A stretch of DNA of 32,570 bases from Chara braunii (GCA_003427395.1 BFEA01000343.1:992548-1025117), one strand, 5' to 3'; counted from the first letter of the stretch, positions 21,130 to 31,333 are shown. Notes: generated by a model from the letters alone, not told the origin. A program made the numbers and translations.

Positions 21130-21905
21130 TAACCGGCGTTCGAGACGGGCCGAACGCCCGAACCCGAATGCCCGAACGTATGGGACCACTTGGGGATGCG
21201 TTTGGCCGTTCAGGCCGAACGCGGATCCCCCCCCCCCCCAAAAAAAAAAAAAAAAAAAAAAAAAAAANAAAAAAAAAAAAAAAAAAGTCATCAAAAAAAT
21301 CTGAAAAAAAAAAAATGTTATGGAGAAAAATTAATTAAACAAGATTTGCCTAAGCATTACGTCCAAATTCCTTACCAAATTTGAAATAAAAATAAAATAC
21401 ACAGAATAAATACTAATAATAAAAATAAAAAGAAAATTAAATTTAGTGAATGCGCGAGCATGTTTTCGACACCTCCATCTTTGGCGATTTTTCGTTTTTT
21501 TTTGGCATAGCTAAATTCCATGAAAATTTACATATGTGTACTTCACATAATACAAAACCCACTAAAAAAGTTTCAAAAAATAATAAAATGTTTTAGACAC
21601 CGAACTAAAGTGAAAACAAAAAGTAAAAAGTGAAAAAAAACGTGGGCGAGCACGTTTTGACACTGCCATGTTTGGGGATTTTTAATTTTTAGTTGACAAA
21701 GCCCAATGACTTGAAAATTGATAGGCAGGTACCTCACGTCATAGAGAAGCCGTCAAAAAAACTTCAGAAAACAATATATATATTTTTAGTCCACGAAATA
21801 ATTTTTGGCGGGGGCCGAAGGCCGTCGGGTTCGGGCCCCATACGGGACCTCGAACGCCCGAACGTACGGAGGTCCACCCGGGGGCCTCCGTACGTACGGG
21901 CTGGT
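21130..21905 (+). repeat. Two CCGAACG-rich GC islands bracketing AT-rich modules
   Basis: The islands are at about 21130-21235 and 21805-21905. They share a direct block of the form cgaa(c/t)gcccgaacgta(c/t)gg, and each is joined to a tatacaag/tgtatata edge. The first is followed by a C run then an A run of about 47 bases with one n (21240-21286). The AT-rich interior (21448-21800) holds two copies of a module described separately. The layout suggests one composite repeat, 0.8 kb long. Confidence 0.6.
21448..21800 (+). repeat. AT-rich module, two diverged copies of about 190 bp
   Basis: Copies are at about 21451-21605 and 21647-21800. Shared blocks in order are gcgagca(t/c)gtttt.gacac, then ccat.tttgg.gattttt, then gaaaatt, then a run with tcacataatac or tcacgtcatag, then aaaaaa.tt.cag/caaaa, then tttta... 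.cgaa.taa. Related modules recur at 27570-27940. No coding potential. Confidence 0.6.
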
Positions 21906-23381
21906 AACCCTGTTTGTATATATAATCTCATATTTATTATAATTTTATTGAAAATAAAAATATGAGGGATATTATAAATATTTTATAAACACATTAAAAC
22001 ATTTTTTCCAAAATAGTATGGGCCTAGTGCCGATGTTTTTTTACAATGAAAATTTCACCCTTCTTTCCCAAACGAGAGAAGTCTGATCGTCAACCCCAAA
22101 ATAGAAAGGCATGCGGGTTGTCTTGTCTAAGGATGGTAAATCGAACGAATGTCTGATTCTCGTTATCGAGTGACAGAGGGCGACATCTACGTGATGTGGT
22201 GTGATAGGAAAGATAGGTGTGGTCCCTAAGGACGTTGTAGTGGGATTGGCGGCAAGGGATGTACGAGATATGAAACACCTACAGCATGACACTATTGAAT
22301 TTTATGTGTACAATTTTTTTATTTGGTGTTTTTTATTTTTAAACATTATTTGCACATAATCAGCGATTACCGACATCGTTCATATGAAACACCAAACCGC
22401 CTTCCTCTTCTTTGAAGAACGTGGATAAAATCGTGTTTGAAATCCTATGTCCATAGATGAAATTTCCAACAACTTTGTTGTTGTTGTTGTTGAGGGTGCC
22501 ATATCCAGCCAGTTATCTTTCTCATCATGATGTCGTGTGTCGACATTCCTGTTGAATAAAACCTTATACAAACACATCTACAGTGGATGGTTGAAACTAC
22601 TCAATATTCATCGCCGTCCGCATACTCTGCGTGCATCGGGTCTCTCTACCGCCCTTTGTATTTTTGTAGTTGCAATATTGCACTTCATATCACAAACTTC
22701 TGGTGTAATTAGCACATTCGACAGTCGCACGAAGGAAATGCATCCACTTTCGGTGATGAATGGCAACGGTTGAGGGTGAAAGAAGTTGCTGAGAGTGGAA
22801 GCTTGATATAGTATTCCTGCACTAAGGTGGTACCACCTTCGAAATGCAAATGCCAAGTCACCGTGCTCATCGCTCACCCAAGCCGGTGAAGGCGAAACAC
22901 ATTGCACGATATCCATTGTTGATGAAGTTTAGCGAGGGTATTTGTGGCATCAACTTAAAGAAGCATAATGCACCATCGACGCTGGAACACATGCGCACTG
23001 CACACATATAGGTTGGCGGGCTTGTCGATGGTTCGCCTTGGATGACAAACTGCTTCAACATTTACCAACTCCATACCTTTTGGAAATCAATTAAATTATG
23101 TTTGGGATGTGAAGTGGCAGTTGACGTTAATGTGCTTTCGAATTCAAATTTGAAAACGGACGGGGTTATCCTGTCATCCTTGAGTTCTAATTGTTGGGAC
23201 TACGTTCTTGTCATCATGAACACTTTTGTCTTCACGGCCTGAGCACCTGAGAATGGAGGTGAGCGGGCACTACGAGGTTCCTAGGCCACAACCATTTGTC
23301 TCCAAACATGGAGATGCCCTCCCTCTTACTATATAAATGGCATATATATCCCCCCCCCCCCCCCCTCCTCCTTGAAGAGGA
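21906..23381. other. No gene recognised
   Basis: Short ORFs on both strands (60-100 codons, for example minus strand 22608-22916) show no recognisable domain. They could be fragments of a decayed transposon, but I cannot name one. A C run is at 23350-23366, and ctcctcctt/aggagg forms a small hairpin at about 23365-23384, just 3' of the U2-like sequence. Confidence 0.5.
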
Positions 23382-23579
23382 GGGTTGTGCCACACTCTAC
23401 AACAGTGCAATACAAAGGCAGTGGTGAAAGCGTCGAGCAAGCAAGCTTACCTATTTGACCCCTCTGTGCCCTGAAAAAAAAAAATAATATCGTTCTGGCC
23501 TAATGAACAACGAATCAGGTATTAAATTGATCAAAACACATACTACACTTGATCTTAGCCAAAAGGCCGAAAAAGGTAT
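23382..23579 (-). ncRNA. U2 spliceosomal snRNA-like gene or pseudogene
   Basis: U2 pairs with the intron branch point in the spliceosome. Read on the minus strand, the 5' end ATACCTTTTTCGGCCTTTTG, followed by gctaagatcaagtgtagtat, matches the conserved U2 5' end almost perfectly. It includes the branch-point-recognition GTAGTA. Homology then continues along the whole length: a stem-IIa-like atca/tgat helix around tttaatacc, a T-rich Sm-like site, a gtaagcttgcttgc stem-III-like segment, and a 3' terminal stem. That last stem (ttgtattgcact pairing with agtgtggcacaa around a 7-base loop) ends at ggcacaaccc. Length is about 198 nt; U2 is about 190-196. The middle is clearly diverged. The plant snRNA upstream element (RTCCCACATCG) was not found upstream, so it may be a pseudogene; a weak TATA-like ataaatta lies about 20-30 bases upstream. 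Confidence 0.8.
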
Positions 23580-23841
23580 AAATGGTATAATTTATCGGTA
23601 TGATCAACCTGTCAATGGTATGAAAACGCCAATTATGTTTCTTCGGGGTTGGTCTATGGGGTATTCGAAGCGTTCTACGACATACAAAATGGATTATCCA
23701 AACGGCATGAAACGGCTTGTGGGGTCACAAAAATCATCACGAGGAGTGTTTTCTTCGAGTTTAAACATTATGGAGTCTATATCTCATGCTCACCCGACCT
23801 TTTTGTTTACGATTTGAATTATAGAATTTATCCCAAATATT

Positions 23842-23844
<3 letters not shown>

Positions 23845-23886
<42 letters not shown>
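23845..23886 (+). repeat. (AT)n microsatellite
   Basis: About 21 perfect AT copies. Confidence 0.98.
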
Positions 23887-23889
<3 letters not shown>

Positions 23890-25590
23890 ATTTTCGTTGG
23901 CCCCGACTTTGTTGCCATAGGTGAAATGATTTGCACGCTTAGGCCTCAACACTATACACTATACGATTTCCAACTATTTTTTCAAAATCTTGGCGTGTAT
24001 GTTAACAGAACTCTCTAGAAGTATCGGGGCGTCGTTTTGCAGAATATCCATCAACGCAAAATGGGTTACATGCGAGACTCATTTTTTCCGAATGGATAAT
24101 AAGGGAAACGGTGCCCCTGTACTGCCCGAGAGTCTTAGGAACATGCACACCCTGATTCTGAAAAAATAGTTATGAACTATATTACTGCAGCCATGCATGC
24201 ACCAACCATTGCCACAATGTTATAATGGTTTGTTTCAAATGAGTTTATCCAAGTGACATTTTGGACACTTGTCACCAAAAATGCCACGATGGAGTTCAAC
24301 TCATCGTGTACCCTACAACTTCTTCATGCCCCCTGCAAACCCCTCTCGCAAAACGCAGACCCTTTATACTATTCCGTAAGTCATGTGCAGCGTTGGTATA
24401 AAGCATCCCTTCATCCTCTACGGGCTGCGAACACAATTCGCAACCAAGAGCTTGCGTTGAATCTGGTAGCTTTTTGTGGTTTAGCACAAGTTTTTTATTT
24501 GGGGGGTGCCATCGTCAATGTAGAGGGGCTTAAAGGTTGTCGTTGCATCAACTACAGGGATACGACCATCGACTGGATACCGACCATATGTGATCAGTCA
24601 TTCATGGGGAGGCGATAAGTAGGATAAGCGGTCGTGCAAAATGTCGTGTAGAAAATGAAAAATCGTTTCGTAATAAATGCAGACTTTCTTATATTAGCTT
24701 TGTGCAAGAAGCGACCTTTTCGATTTCGAAACTTTGTTTTTTGTTACCTACAGACGAATCTAACTATATTCACGGTAAGAGGGTTAGTGCGCAGCAACAT
24801 AGGCTCTTTAGATATAAACATTTATCGAAACATTTACGAACTATTCAAATACATGTCAAAGATCGAATCCAGATACAACCAGAAAGAGGAAAGTCGTTTC
24901 CACAAAGATATCTTATGATCGTCCCTGACGGTACTACTTTCGTTATTGCAGAAACAACATAGATAAGTTACACAAAAATAAAGAAGGAAAATCTTTCAAA
25001 AGAAACATCAGTAAGAAAACGAGCTATGTTTTTTTATAAAACGAGAACAAACTATTGTGTCGTTCGTGGGGACTTTTGCCCCAGTTTCCTCCACCTTGCA
25101 CCATCTACCACCTTTTTTTTTTTTAACTGCATTACATTATTCTCCCAACTTTTTTTCATATTTCACGACTCACCTACCAGTAATCCTAAGGTTGTAAAGC
25201 ATAACTATCTACCTCTCTTGATGAAGGGAGGTTACCTCTCTCGGTGAACAAAGGTAATTGCATGTTTGCTCCATGCCCTAAGGGCTTAGGGTGCATGGTT
25301 GGGGCCGCTGGGTGGTCCCCACTAATAAAATGACCGAGCGTTTGACAATAGTCGTGCTTCCCTTTTCCATCTTCCCTCTCCTCCATCGAGTTGCAGTAGT
25401 GTTTAAGGCCAACACTCTCGTATACGCCATATGAAACCCACTCACACTTGCACTCACACCCGTGTGGGTTGAATACCCTACCACATGAACGTCAAGATCT
25501 AACAGACCATCTCAGTTGATTGGAACCAAGCGTACCGCTAGTGTTTTTTTTCACTCATTACCGTTTCGTTTTATTTTATGCTTGCTCTTG
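23887..25590. other. No gene recognised
   Basis: The longest ORF (24253-24618, plus, 121 codons) has no recognisable domain, no signal peptide and no coding support beyond length. Several overlapping ORFs of similar length are present, so it is probably chance or a decayed fragment. Confidence 0.5.
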
Positions 25591-25599
25591 GCATACCTT

Positions 25600-25680
25600 T
25601 GGTGGCATGACAATCTTTCACAAACTGTAAATTACTGGTCCGAGTTCGATTCCTAATCGAACCTCCAAAAAAAATGCGTG
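25600..25680 (+). repeat. tRNA-derived SINE-like fragment
   Basis: AGTTCGATTCC at 25643-25653 is an excellent Pol III B-box. A weak A-box-like TGGCATGACAA lies about 40 bases upstream, and an oligo-A tract follows at 25667. The B-box overlaps an 8-bp hairpin (gttcgatt-cct-aatcgaac). No full tRNA fold is possible, so this is not called a tRNA gene. Confidence 0.4.
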
Positions 25681-25843
25681 TTATCCTATGTAGGACCATG
25701 CCCCTTGGTACCTCCGCGCAACGGTTTTTGACCGCTTGATCATCAGACTGCACGGCTAGAAACACCGCGTGATTGCCCCCCTCTAGTCCGCAACGACCTT
25801 TGGATCTGGAAAGCACGCTACCACATCAATGTTCAGATACCTA

Positions 25844-25914
25844 ACTTCTAAAACACGAACTTCAACTCGGATCCCATTTGTACGACTTGACTGCTACATG
25901 CACGGTCATTTTCT
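25844..25914 (-). repeat. Dispersed repeat family, inverted copy
   Basis: Read on the minus strand, it begins at agaaaatgaccgtgcatgta, runs through gcagtcaagtcgta and gggatccgag, and ends at gtgttttaga. It matches the plus-strand copies at 26325-26391 and 28589-28655 over about 70 bases. Confidence 0.8.
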
Positions 25915-26063
25915 CATGGGGGAGGGGAAGGGTGCTTGTTCCCCCCCACACCCAGGCCCACCTACACCCTTCCTCCCTTCGATGCCACTGTTGGTCGTTG
26001 GAATGGTGCCCGTGGAGCTCGAACTCAGGATCTATATTTCGTGGTGTCGGGGGAGATGGACTT

Positions 26064-26640
26064 GACGTGGGTGAAGCATCTGTGGCCGAACCCAAAAACC
26101 GGACACCAACATTTGTGTTTGCAAGCACTTACACACCCCTTTGTCATCGTTTTTTTTTTTTTTGCATATGGCGTTAAGAGGGGGGGGGTAGATCCCCCCG
26201 TGCCCCACACTGATCATCCTCTATTTTGGCATATGGCGTCGAGGGGGGAAAGTTATGGGGGGGTGGGGGCAGAGACTCCCCTCCCCCATGCAGATCATCC
26301 TTTTTTTTTGGCATATGGCGTCACAGAAAATAGCCGTGTACGAAGCAGTCAAGTCGTGTAAACGGGATCTGAGCCGAAGTCTGTGTTTGGGAAGAGGGGC
26401 GTAACGTGGGTGAAGCATCTTTGGCCAAGCCCAAAAACCAGACCCCAACATTCATGTTCGCAAAGACCTACGCATGGGGGGAGGGGTGTGGTGGGAAAGG
26501 GGGGGAAGCCCCCCGTCCCCCATGCAGATCATCCTCTTTTTTTGGCATAGGGTCTCTTGGGGGTGAGGGGGAGGGGGGCAGAGCCCTGCCTGGCCCATGC
26601 ACATCGTCCTCTTCTTTTGGCATGGTGTTCGCAGCCCGTT
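26064..26640 (+). repeat. Composite tandem array of G-rich and T-rich blocks
   Basis: Block A (gtgggtgaagcatct.tggcc then aacccaaaaacc-like, to tgtt.gcaa) occurs at 26064-26130 and 26403-26465, 339 bases apart. Block B ((c)agatcatcct, T run, ggcata(t)gg) occurs near 26150, 26210, 26292, 26526 and 26603. G-runs of up to 9 lie between. The dispersed family copy at 26325 is embedded in it. ORFs here are repeat products. Confidence 0.85.
26325..26391 (+). repeat. Dispersed repeat family, direct copy
   Basis: agaaaatagccgtgtacgaa, then gcagtcaagtcgtgtaaac, then gggatctgagcc and gtgtttggg. It is the inverse of 25844-25914 and is followed directly by block A of the composite array. Confidence 0.85.
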
Positions 26641-26827
26641 AGGGGTGCGTTTTCCCCCCTTGAGACATTCCCCCTCTGAGACATTTCGTCATCCTCCGTT
26701 ATACCGGTCGTTGATTCGGGCTCGTTTGGTCGTTGGAAGGTTCGAAAAATGCAGGCAGGTGCAGGCACGACGCTTTGGGGGGGGGTGGTAGTTTCTTTGA
26801 AAAATGCGGGACCGGTAGCTGCCCGTG
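26632..26827 (+). repeat. Direct duplication, copy 1
   Basis: It starts cagcccgttaggggtgcgtt, contains a tgagacatt block and ends gggaccggtagctgcccgtg. It matches 27270-27447 at both ends and in the middle, with indels between. Confidence 0.75.
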
Positions 26828-27269
26828 AGACCGCGCGTTGGGTTTTGGTCGAAACGGTGGTAAAGCGGCGGCAGGGTGGAAAAGTGGAAAAGTCTGAATC
26901 AGAAAGGGCACGGCCTTGGCCGCAGGTTGAAACGACACAACTACATTGCATTTGCAAGTGCAAACATACGTGTCTGAACGTGGACGTATTCAACGCCCCA
27001 CACGTTCAGCGCCCCACACGTTCATCACCCCATTGAGTGAATCACATGTGACAAAACAACTTTATTTAAAAAAAAGAAAAACTTACGACAACAAACACTC
27101 AAGCAGACACATATACGACATATGGACCAAGATTCAAGGACTTGCGGCCTCGACACCAACTATGAATCAAGGTATGTCAAATATCTAATACATTAATACC
27201 ATACAAATTGCCTAAATCCCACACATTCCAACACTAACACATGTGATAAACACAAACACCCTAAGTTCA

Positions 27270-27447
27270 CAGCCCGTCAGGGTTGCGTTTTATGCCCCTG
27301 AGACATTGAGACATTGAACATTTTTCGTCGTCGTCACCAAACGGTGCGGTAGTTGGAAGGGTGGTGTATTTGTTGGGGGTCCAATTCGTGGGAAATAGGC
27401 AGTTCATAGGCAGTTCAAGGAAGTGCAGGACCGGTAGCTGCCCGTGG
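27270..27447 (+). repeat. Direct duplication, copy 2
   Basis: It starts cagcccgtcagggttgcgtt, has tgagacattgagacatt and ends ggaccggtagctgcccgtg. About 640 bases from copy 1, in the same orientation. Confidence 0.75.
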
Positions 27448-27569
27448 CATTAGGGCCTTGAAATTTCGAATAAGAAATGGCGTGGACGCGGGCCCTGTGG
27501 TGAGTTAGGGCGGGTTTTTTGGGGGGGTGCCGACTGGAAGGCGCAGGCGGGTCCAATCTTGCAATTTTC

Positions 27570-27940
27570 GAGCGCCAACTTTGGCGATTTTTCGTACGCA
27601 GAATAATTGGAGAAAAGATCTGAAAATTTGATATCGGGTAGGCCAAGTCGTAATCTTTCCAGAAAAAATATCAACAAAATAAAATAAAATCGTTTAGACC
27701 ATGAAATAAATGCCGCGCCAATTCGTCACTTTTTCCATTTTTGGCACACGACAACTTGTGGGCCAACGGGAAAGGTACCCCTATTTCAAAGCTTTTTCAC
27801 GCTCAGAAGAACTGTAAACAAGTCTGAAAATTTGAGGGTCCGTAGATTTGGTCATGATCTTTTCAGGAAAAATGTTTTAAAAAATTAAAAAAGTTGTCTT
27901 AACCGCGAAATAGCTTATAGCGCAAATTCATCCCATTTTT
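27570..27940 (+). repeat. AT-rich module, two further diverged copies
   Basis: The shared order of blocks with 21448-21800 is: tttggcgatttttcg or ccatttttggcac, then ctgaaaattt, then ggtacc (second copy), then a cag(g)aaaaat.tt..aaaa run, then gttt/tctta.acc.(c/t)gaaata. Similarity is patchy, so homology is likely but not certain. Confidence 0.5.
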
Positions 27941-28204
27941 CATATTCACCTTTCTGCCGGTTCTCCACTTTGTGCTACTGGTAGCCCTCATGGACCTGTG
28001 CTACCGGTCCCCCGAATTTCCAACGTCAGGTAGAGTAGTCGTTTGAATTCGAAGCCTGTCATGGTCGAAATCGAAACAGGCCAAAAGCAGCGGCGGCCGC
28101 TCCCATTCCCTTTGCGTTCACAAAGTGATAGTCTCCCTGTGTGCGCAAGGAGCGTGGTGCCTTACCGATCGAGGCGTTTTGACAAAGTGGCGCCGCGCCT
28201 GATT

Positions 28205-28205
<1 letters not shown>

Positions 28206-28256
<51 letters not shown>

Positions 28257-28274
28257 ANCACACACACACACACA

Positions 28275-28332
<58 letters not shown>
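28206..28332 (+). repeat. (TC)n-(AC)n compound microsatellite
   Basis: About 9 TC copies, then more than 50 AC copies with two AT interruptions and one n, then a short (AAC)n. ORFs of His/Thr or Val/Cys repeats through it are artefacts. Confidence 0.98.
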
Positions 28333-28333
<1 letters not shown>

Positions 28334-28356
28334 CAACAACAACAACATCAAACAAA

Positions 28357-28557
28357 CCACGGGCTGCGCACCCATGCCCTCACGGCAAGTCAATATCACA
28401 CAAACACACACACACTAATCTTGACACATGCACACAAATACTCCCTTTTTTCATGCAACAATCACCCTACTTCTAAACCTCGCCAGTAACGCCTCCTTTA
28501 TCAATCAAGCATATACAAACTACGGGTTGCGCACCCGTGCCCTCACCGTAAGTCAAT
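28357..28557 (+). repeat. Short direct repeat after the AC microsatellite
   Basis: accacgggctgcgcacccat at 28357 recurs as actacgggttgcgcacccgt at 28519. Both are followed by gccctcac(g/c)g(c/t)aagtcaat. Confidence 0.8.
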
Positions 28558-28588
28558 CAAAGGGGGGAGTGGCTCCCCCTCCCCATGC

Positions 28589-28732
28589 AGAAAATGACTG
28601 TGTAGGAAGTAGTCAAGAAGTACAAACGAGATCTGAGCCCAAGTCCGTGTTTTGGAACTTGCAGTGGAAAGGGGCGGAGCCCGCCCTTCCTCCTGCAGAA
28701 AATAACCGAAGCAATGAAGTAGAGACGGGATC
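28589..28732 (+). repeat. Dispersed repeat family, one full and one partial copy
   Basis: The full copy at 28589-28655 (agaaaatgactgtgtaggaa to gtgttttgga) matches 26325-26391. A shorter copy at 28695-28732 (gcagaaaataaccgaagcaa to gacgggatc) follows. Both are preceded by a C/T-rich ...tgcag motif. Confidence 0.8.
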
Positions 28733-29336
28733 GGGTGGCCCTACAACCGCCCTTGAGCCTGATGATCATAACAAAATCCTAGACTTCGTTCTCGTTCCAC
28801 TACACCCCACAGTTCGCTCGTTTCTCGCTCGGAAAAACGAGCGGGAACATGTGTAGAGCAGGCTACTTCACGTGGTTCACCACGCAGGTCCGTCATTGGC
28901 CCAGTGCAACTTGTAGTCGGGAAAAAAAGGAACCAAAAAACACCTCACCCAGGGGGCTGGCTCCCTTTTCAAGGAAAGTCGAGTCACCTCTCGGAGGTAA
29001 CTCGAAAATTGGCCCCGTTTGCCCCGCCGCCCTACATCCGCCCTTCACTTTCAGAGCGGGATTTTATTCGCAGCCATAGGCTGCGCTTTACCCCGTTGCC
29101 TTTTGTCGTTTAGCAAAAACTTTCCCTTTCGGGAAAGTCGACGACCGTCAACCGGGGTCTATAGGGCGTGAACAGGGGTGCTGGAAGGGTGCGGTCGGCA
29201 ACGTTAAAACGANCGGTAGGCCTATCGGTCGTCCCAGAGCTCAGAGGCTCAACGACNNGTGCTGGGTTGGGGAGGTCGTTGAGGCAACCATCTTGGTCGG
29301 CGTCCGCGTTTCCCGTTTGGGTAAAAGGGGGGGGGG

Positions 29337-29752
29337 TGCAGAACGAAAGTGAATCTTCCCCAAGAACATGGAAAGATACCCCGCCAAGATTTTTGTAGAA
29401 CCAGGGACAAAGAGTACCAATCCCCCACCCCACCCATGCCTCCCCTCAGGTGCGCTGGCCTACGAACATACCGCGCGAATTTTTTTTTTGGTTCCGTTGA
29501 AATGCGTGCCAGATTCTCCTCTCGAAGAACCGGCCTTGCTGTGCAGAACGAGAGTGAATCGTCCGCAAGAACATGGAAAGATACCCCGCCAAGATTTTTT
29601 TCTTTTCTTTTCTTTTATGCATGTCGTCGAGAGCAGCAGTGGAGCGAGTCCCAGAGTCTAGGACTAGGACGGTTAGGCTGGGGCGGGCGAAGAGTGCAGC
29701 TTGAGGCCGAATCCACTGCTGGAACGTGGAAAGATACATTGCCATCTTTTTT
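29337..29752 (+). repeat. Three direct copies of a 60-bp segment
   Basis: tgcagaacga(a/g)agtgaatc, then caagaacatggaaagatacc, then ccgccaagattttt, at 29337 and 29542 (near identical). A diverged third copy at 29695 has gaacgtggaaagatacattg followed by ccatctttttt. Spacings are 205 and 153 bases. Confidence 0.9.
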
Positions 29753-30069
29753 TGTGTGCTGGCTCAACGACAGGCATGTTCTGCTCCGACATGCACAGAG
29801 CCCCTGCGCCAAAGCTGAGAAACCAGCGACGATTCATTAGACGTTTCTTTTTTTTTTTTTCTTTTTTTTTTTTGACTATACTCTTCTCTCAATTCTTCCT
29901 CGCACTACCTGCCTGCCAGCGAGGCCCGACGACGGAGCTGAGAGTGTTGTCTAGTGGAGCGAGGCGGTCGGTGTATGATTGGGACCCCGCCAAAGCGGCT
30001 TGCTGTTTTTGTTTTTTTCTTTTTTTTTTGGGGGGCGGGGGAAGTCTGTTTTCATTTCAGTTTCACGCT

Positions 30070-30235
30070 GGGGCTAGCTAAGGTCCCACTTACACGAATG
30101 AAGAGATATTGACCGTAGATAGCACAGATCAATGGTCAGAATCTCGTAATCCGTGCAAGTGGGACCTTGCCCCCCAAGAAGAGAAGATTGCAGGGACCTA
30201 GGAATCGGTGTGACGGGACATCATTTTTTTTTTTT
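30070..30235 (+). repeat. Foldback element with oligo-T tail, copy 1
   Basis: Arms at 30080-30120 and 30128-30168 pair at roughly 75-80% around a 7-base loop; the outer 12 bases (aaggtcccactt) are perfect. After the hairpin come a ggaatcggtgtgacgggaca block and then a long T run. Layout and downstream block match copy 2. Confidence 0.85.
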
Positions 30236-30261
30236 TTTTTTCTTTTTTTTCTTTCGGAAAC

Positions 30262-30430
30262 AGTCTGTGGGAGCTAGAGGGCGGCCCCAGGGGCCAAGTC
30301 CCACTAGCAGCGTTGAGTTTCCTCAACGCAGGAAGGCGTTGAAGAAGCTCAACGCTGCCAGTGGGACTTGGCCCCAGGGAACTTGGAATCGTTGTGATGA
30401 GACAATTTTTTTTTTTTTTTTTTTTTTTTT
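30262..30430 (+). repeat. Foldback element with oligo-T tail, copy 2
   Basis: Arms at 30290-30329 and 30336-30375 pair over 40 bases with only 3 mismatches around the loop aggaag. The arms begin ggggccaagtcccact. A ggaatcgttgtgatgagaca block and a T run of about 26 follow. Copy 1 has the same order, so this is a repeat family and not a lone palindrome. It could encode a hairpin RNA. No promoter is visible. Confidence 0.9.
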
Positions 30431-30441
30431 CCCTCAAGGTG

Positions 30442-30497
30442 CTGGTCCAAGAAGGCACATGACGAGACGCAAGAACACTGCAATCCTTCTGGACCAG
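30442..30497 (+). repeat. Imperfect inverted repeat
   Basis: ctggtccaagaagg pairs with ccttctggaccag with one bulge, loop about 29 bases. It lies directly after the copy 2 T run. ggacctggtc recurs at about 30563. Confidence 0.7.
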
Positions 30498-30947
30498 GTT
30501 CTGTTTTTGAGCTCTGAGCTGCTGAGGGCATACTCGCACTAGAACTTGTTCACTTGTTTCTGGACCTGGTCATTGCGGTCGCATACATCCAGGTCAGACT
30601 CTGGCCTTAAACACTGTGAGATTCATTCAAGGGTTACCATAGTGCTAGTGTGAGTACGCCATGAGGGGGGCTGCTGAGTTGGAGGGCGAGCAGTGTTATT
30701 ATGTCTGAGGGGCGGGTGAAGAGTGGGATGAAGGGAAAACATGCAACCTAGTAGAGACACGGCGCGTTCGATTTTCAGGCGCGCTATGCAGCTGTGGAAG
30801 GAAGAGTGCGGGCCAAGGTCAGCCTTGCGGAGGAGTCGAGCTTTTGTGCTCGGGGTGGGTGAAGAGTGTGTGGAGGGAGCGGTCGAGGATGGAGGGTGTC
30901 AAAACCAGTCGAGGGCGGGACACGGTTGCACTCTTTTCATGGCGAGC

Positions 30948-30972
30948 CTACACTGCCAGATAGGCAGTGTAG
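30948..30972 (+). repeat. Perfect 10-bp hairpin
   Basis: ctacactgcc and ggcagtgtag pair around agata. Confidence 0.85.
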
Positions 30973-31302
30973 TTTCATGTGCATTCAGGCTCAAGAAATT
31001 CCAAAAAAAACAAAAAAGACGCAGCAATGGCAGACCGGTCAGAAAACCCGAGCCGGCCAGTGACGTCGCACCCTGATCCAGAATTCTGCTGCACAACCCG
31101 GATCGTATTTTTCTGAGCTACTGCTATATGGGCTTATGAAATGTGCCGTATTGTGTTCCCCTTCCAAGAAAAACAAACAACCCTGTCTATACCCGAGCCC
31201 CGGCTCCGCATGAGAATACAAAAATCGCTGGCTGCGCCACCACGCAGGGCGTGGTCTAACAGTTACGTCCTGAACGAGCCACTTTTCCATTGTGATTAGT
31301 GA

Positions 31303-31333
31303 ATCTCAAAGGGGTCTGAGACCCCCTTGAGAT
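31303..31333 (+). repeat. 15-bp near-perfect palindrome
   Basis: atctcaaaggggtct against agacccccttgagat with one mismatch and almost no spacer, so it would extrude as a tight hairpin. Confidence 0.8.

Noticed and set aside
24253-24618. 121-codon ORF as a possible host or transposase gene
   Set aside because: No recognisable motif, no supporting neighbour, and length within chance in this region.
28043-28489. 148-codon ORF with long His-Thr repeat
   Set aside because: It is the translation of the (AC)n microsatellite; the opposite strand gives Val-Cys repeats equally.
18205-28732. CRISPR-like arrays
   Set aside because: Repeats are microsatellites or tandem units without unique equal-length spacers, and the DNA is eukaryotic.
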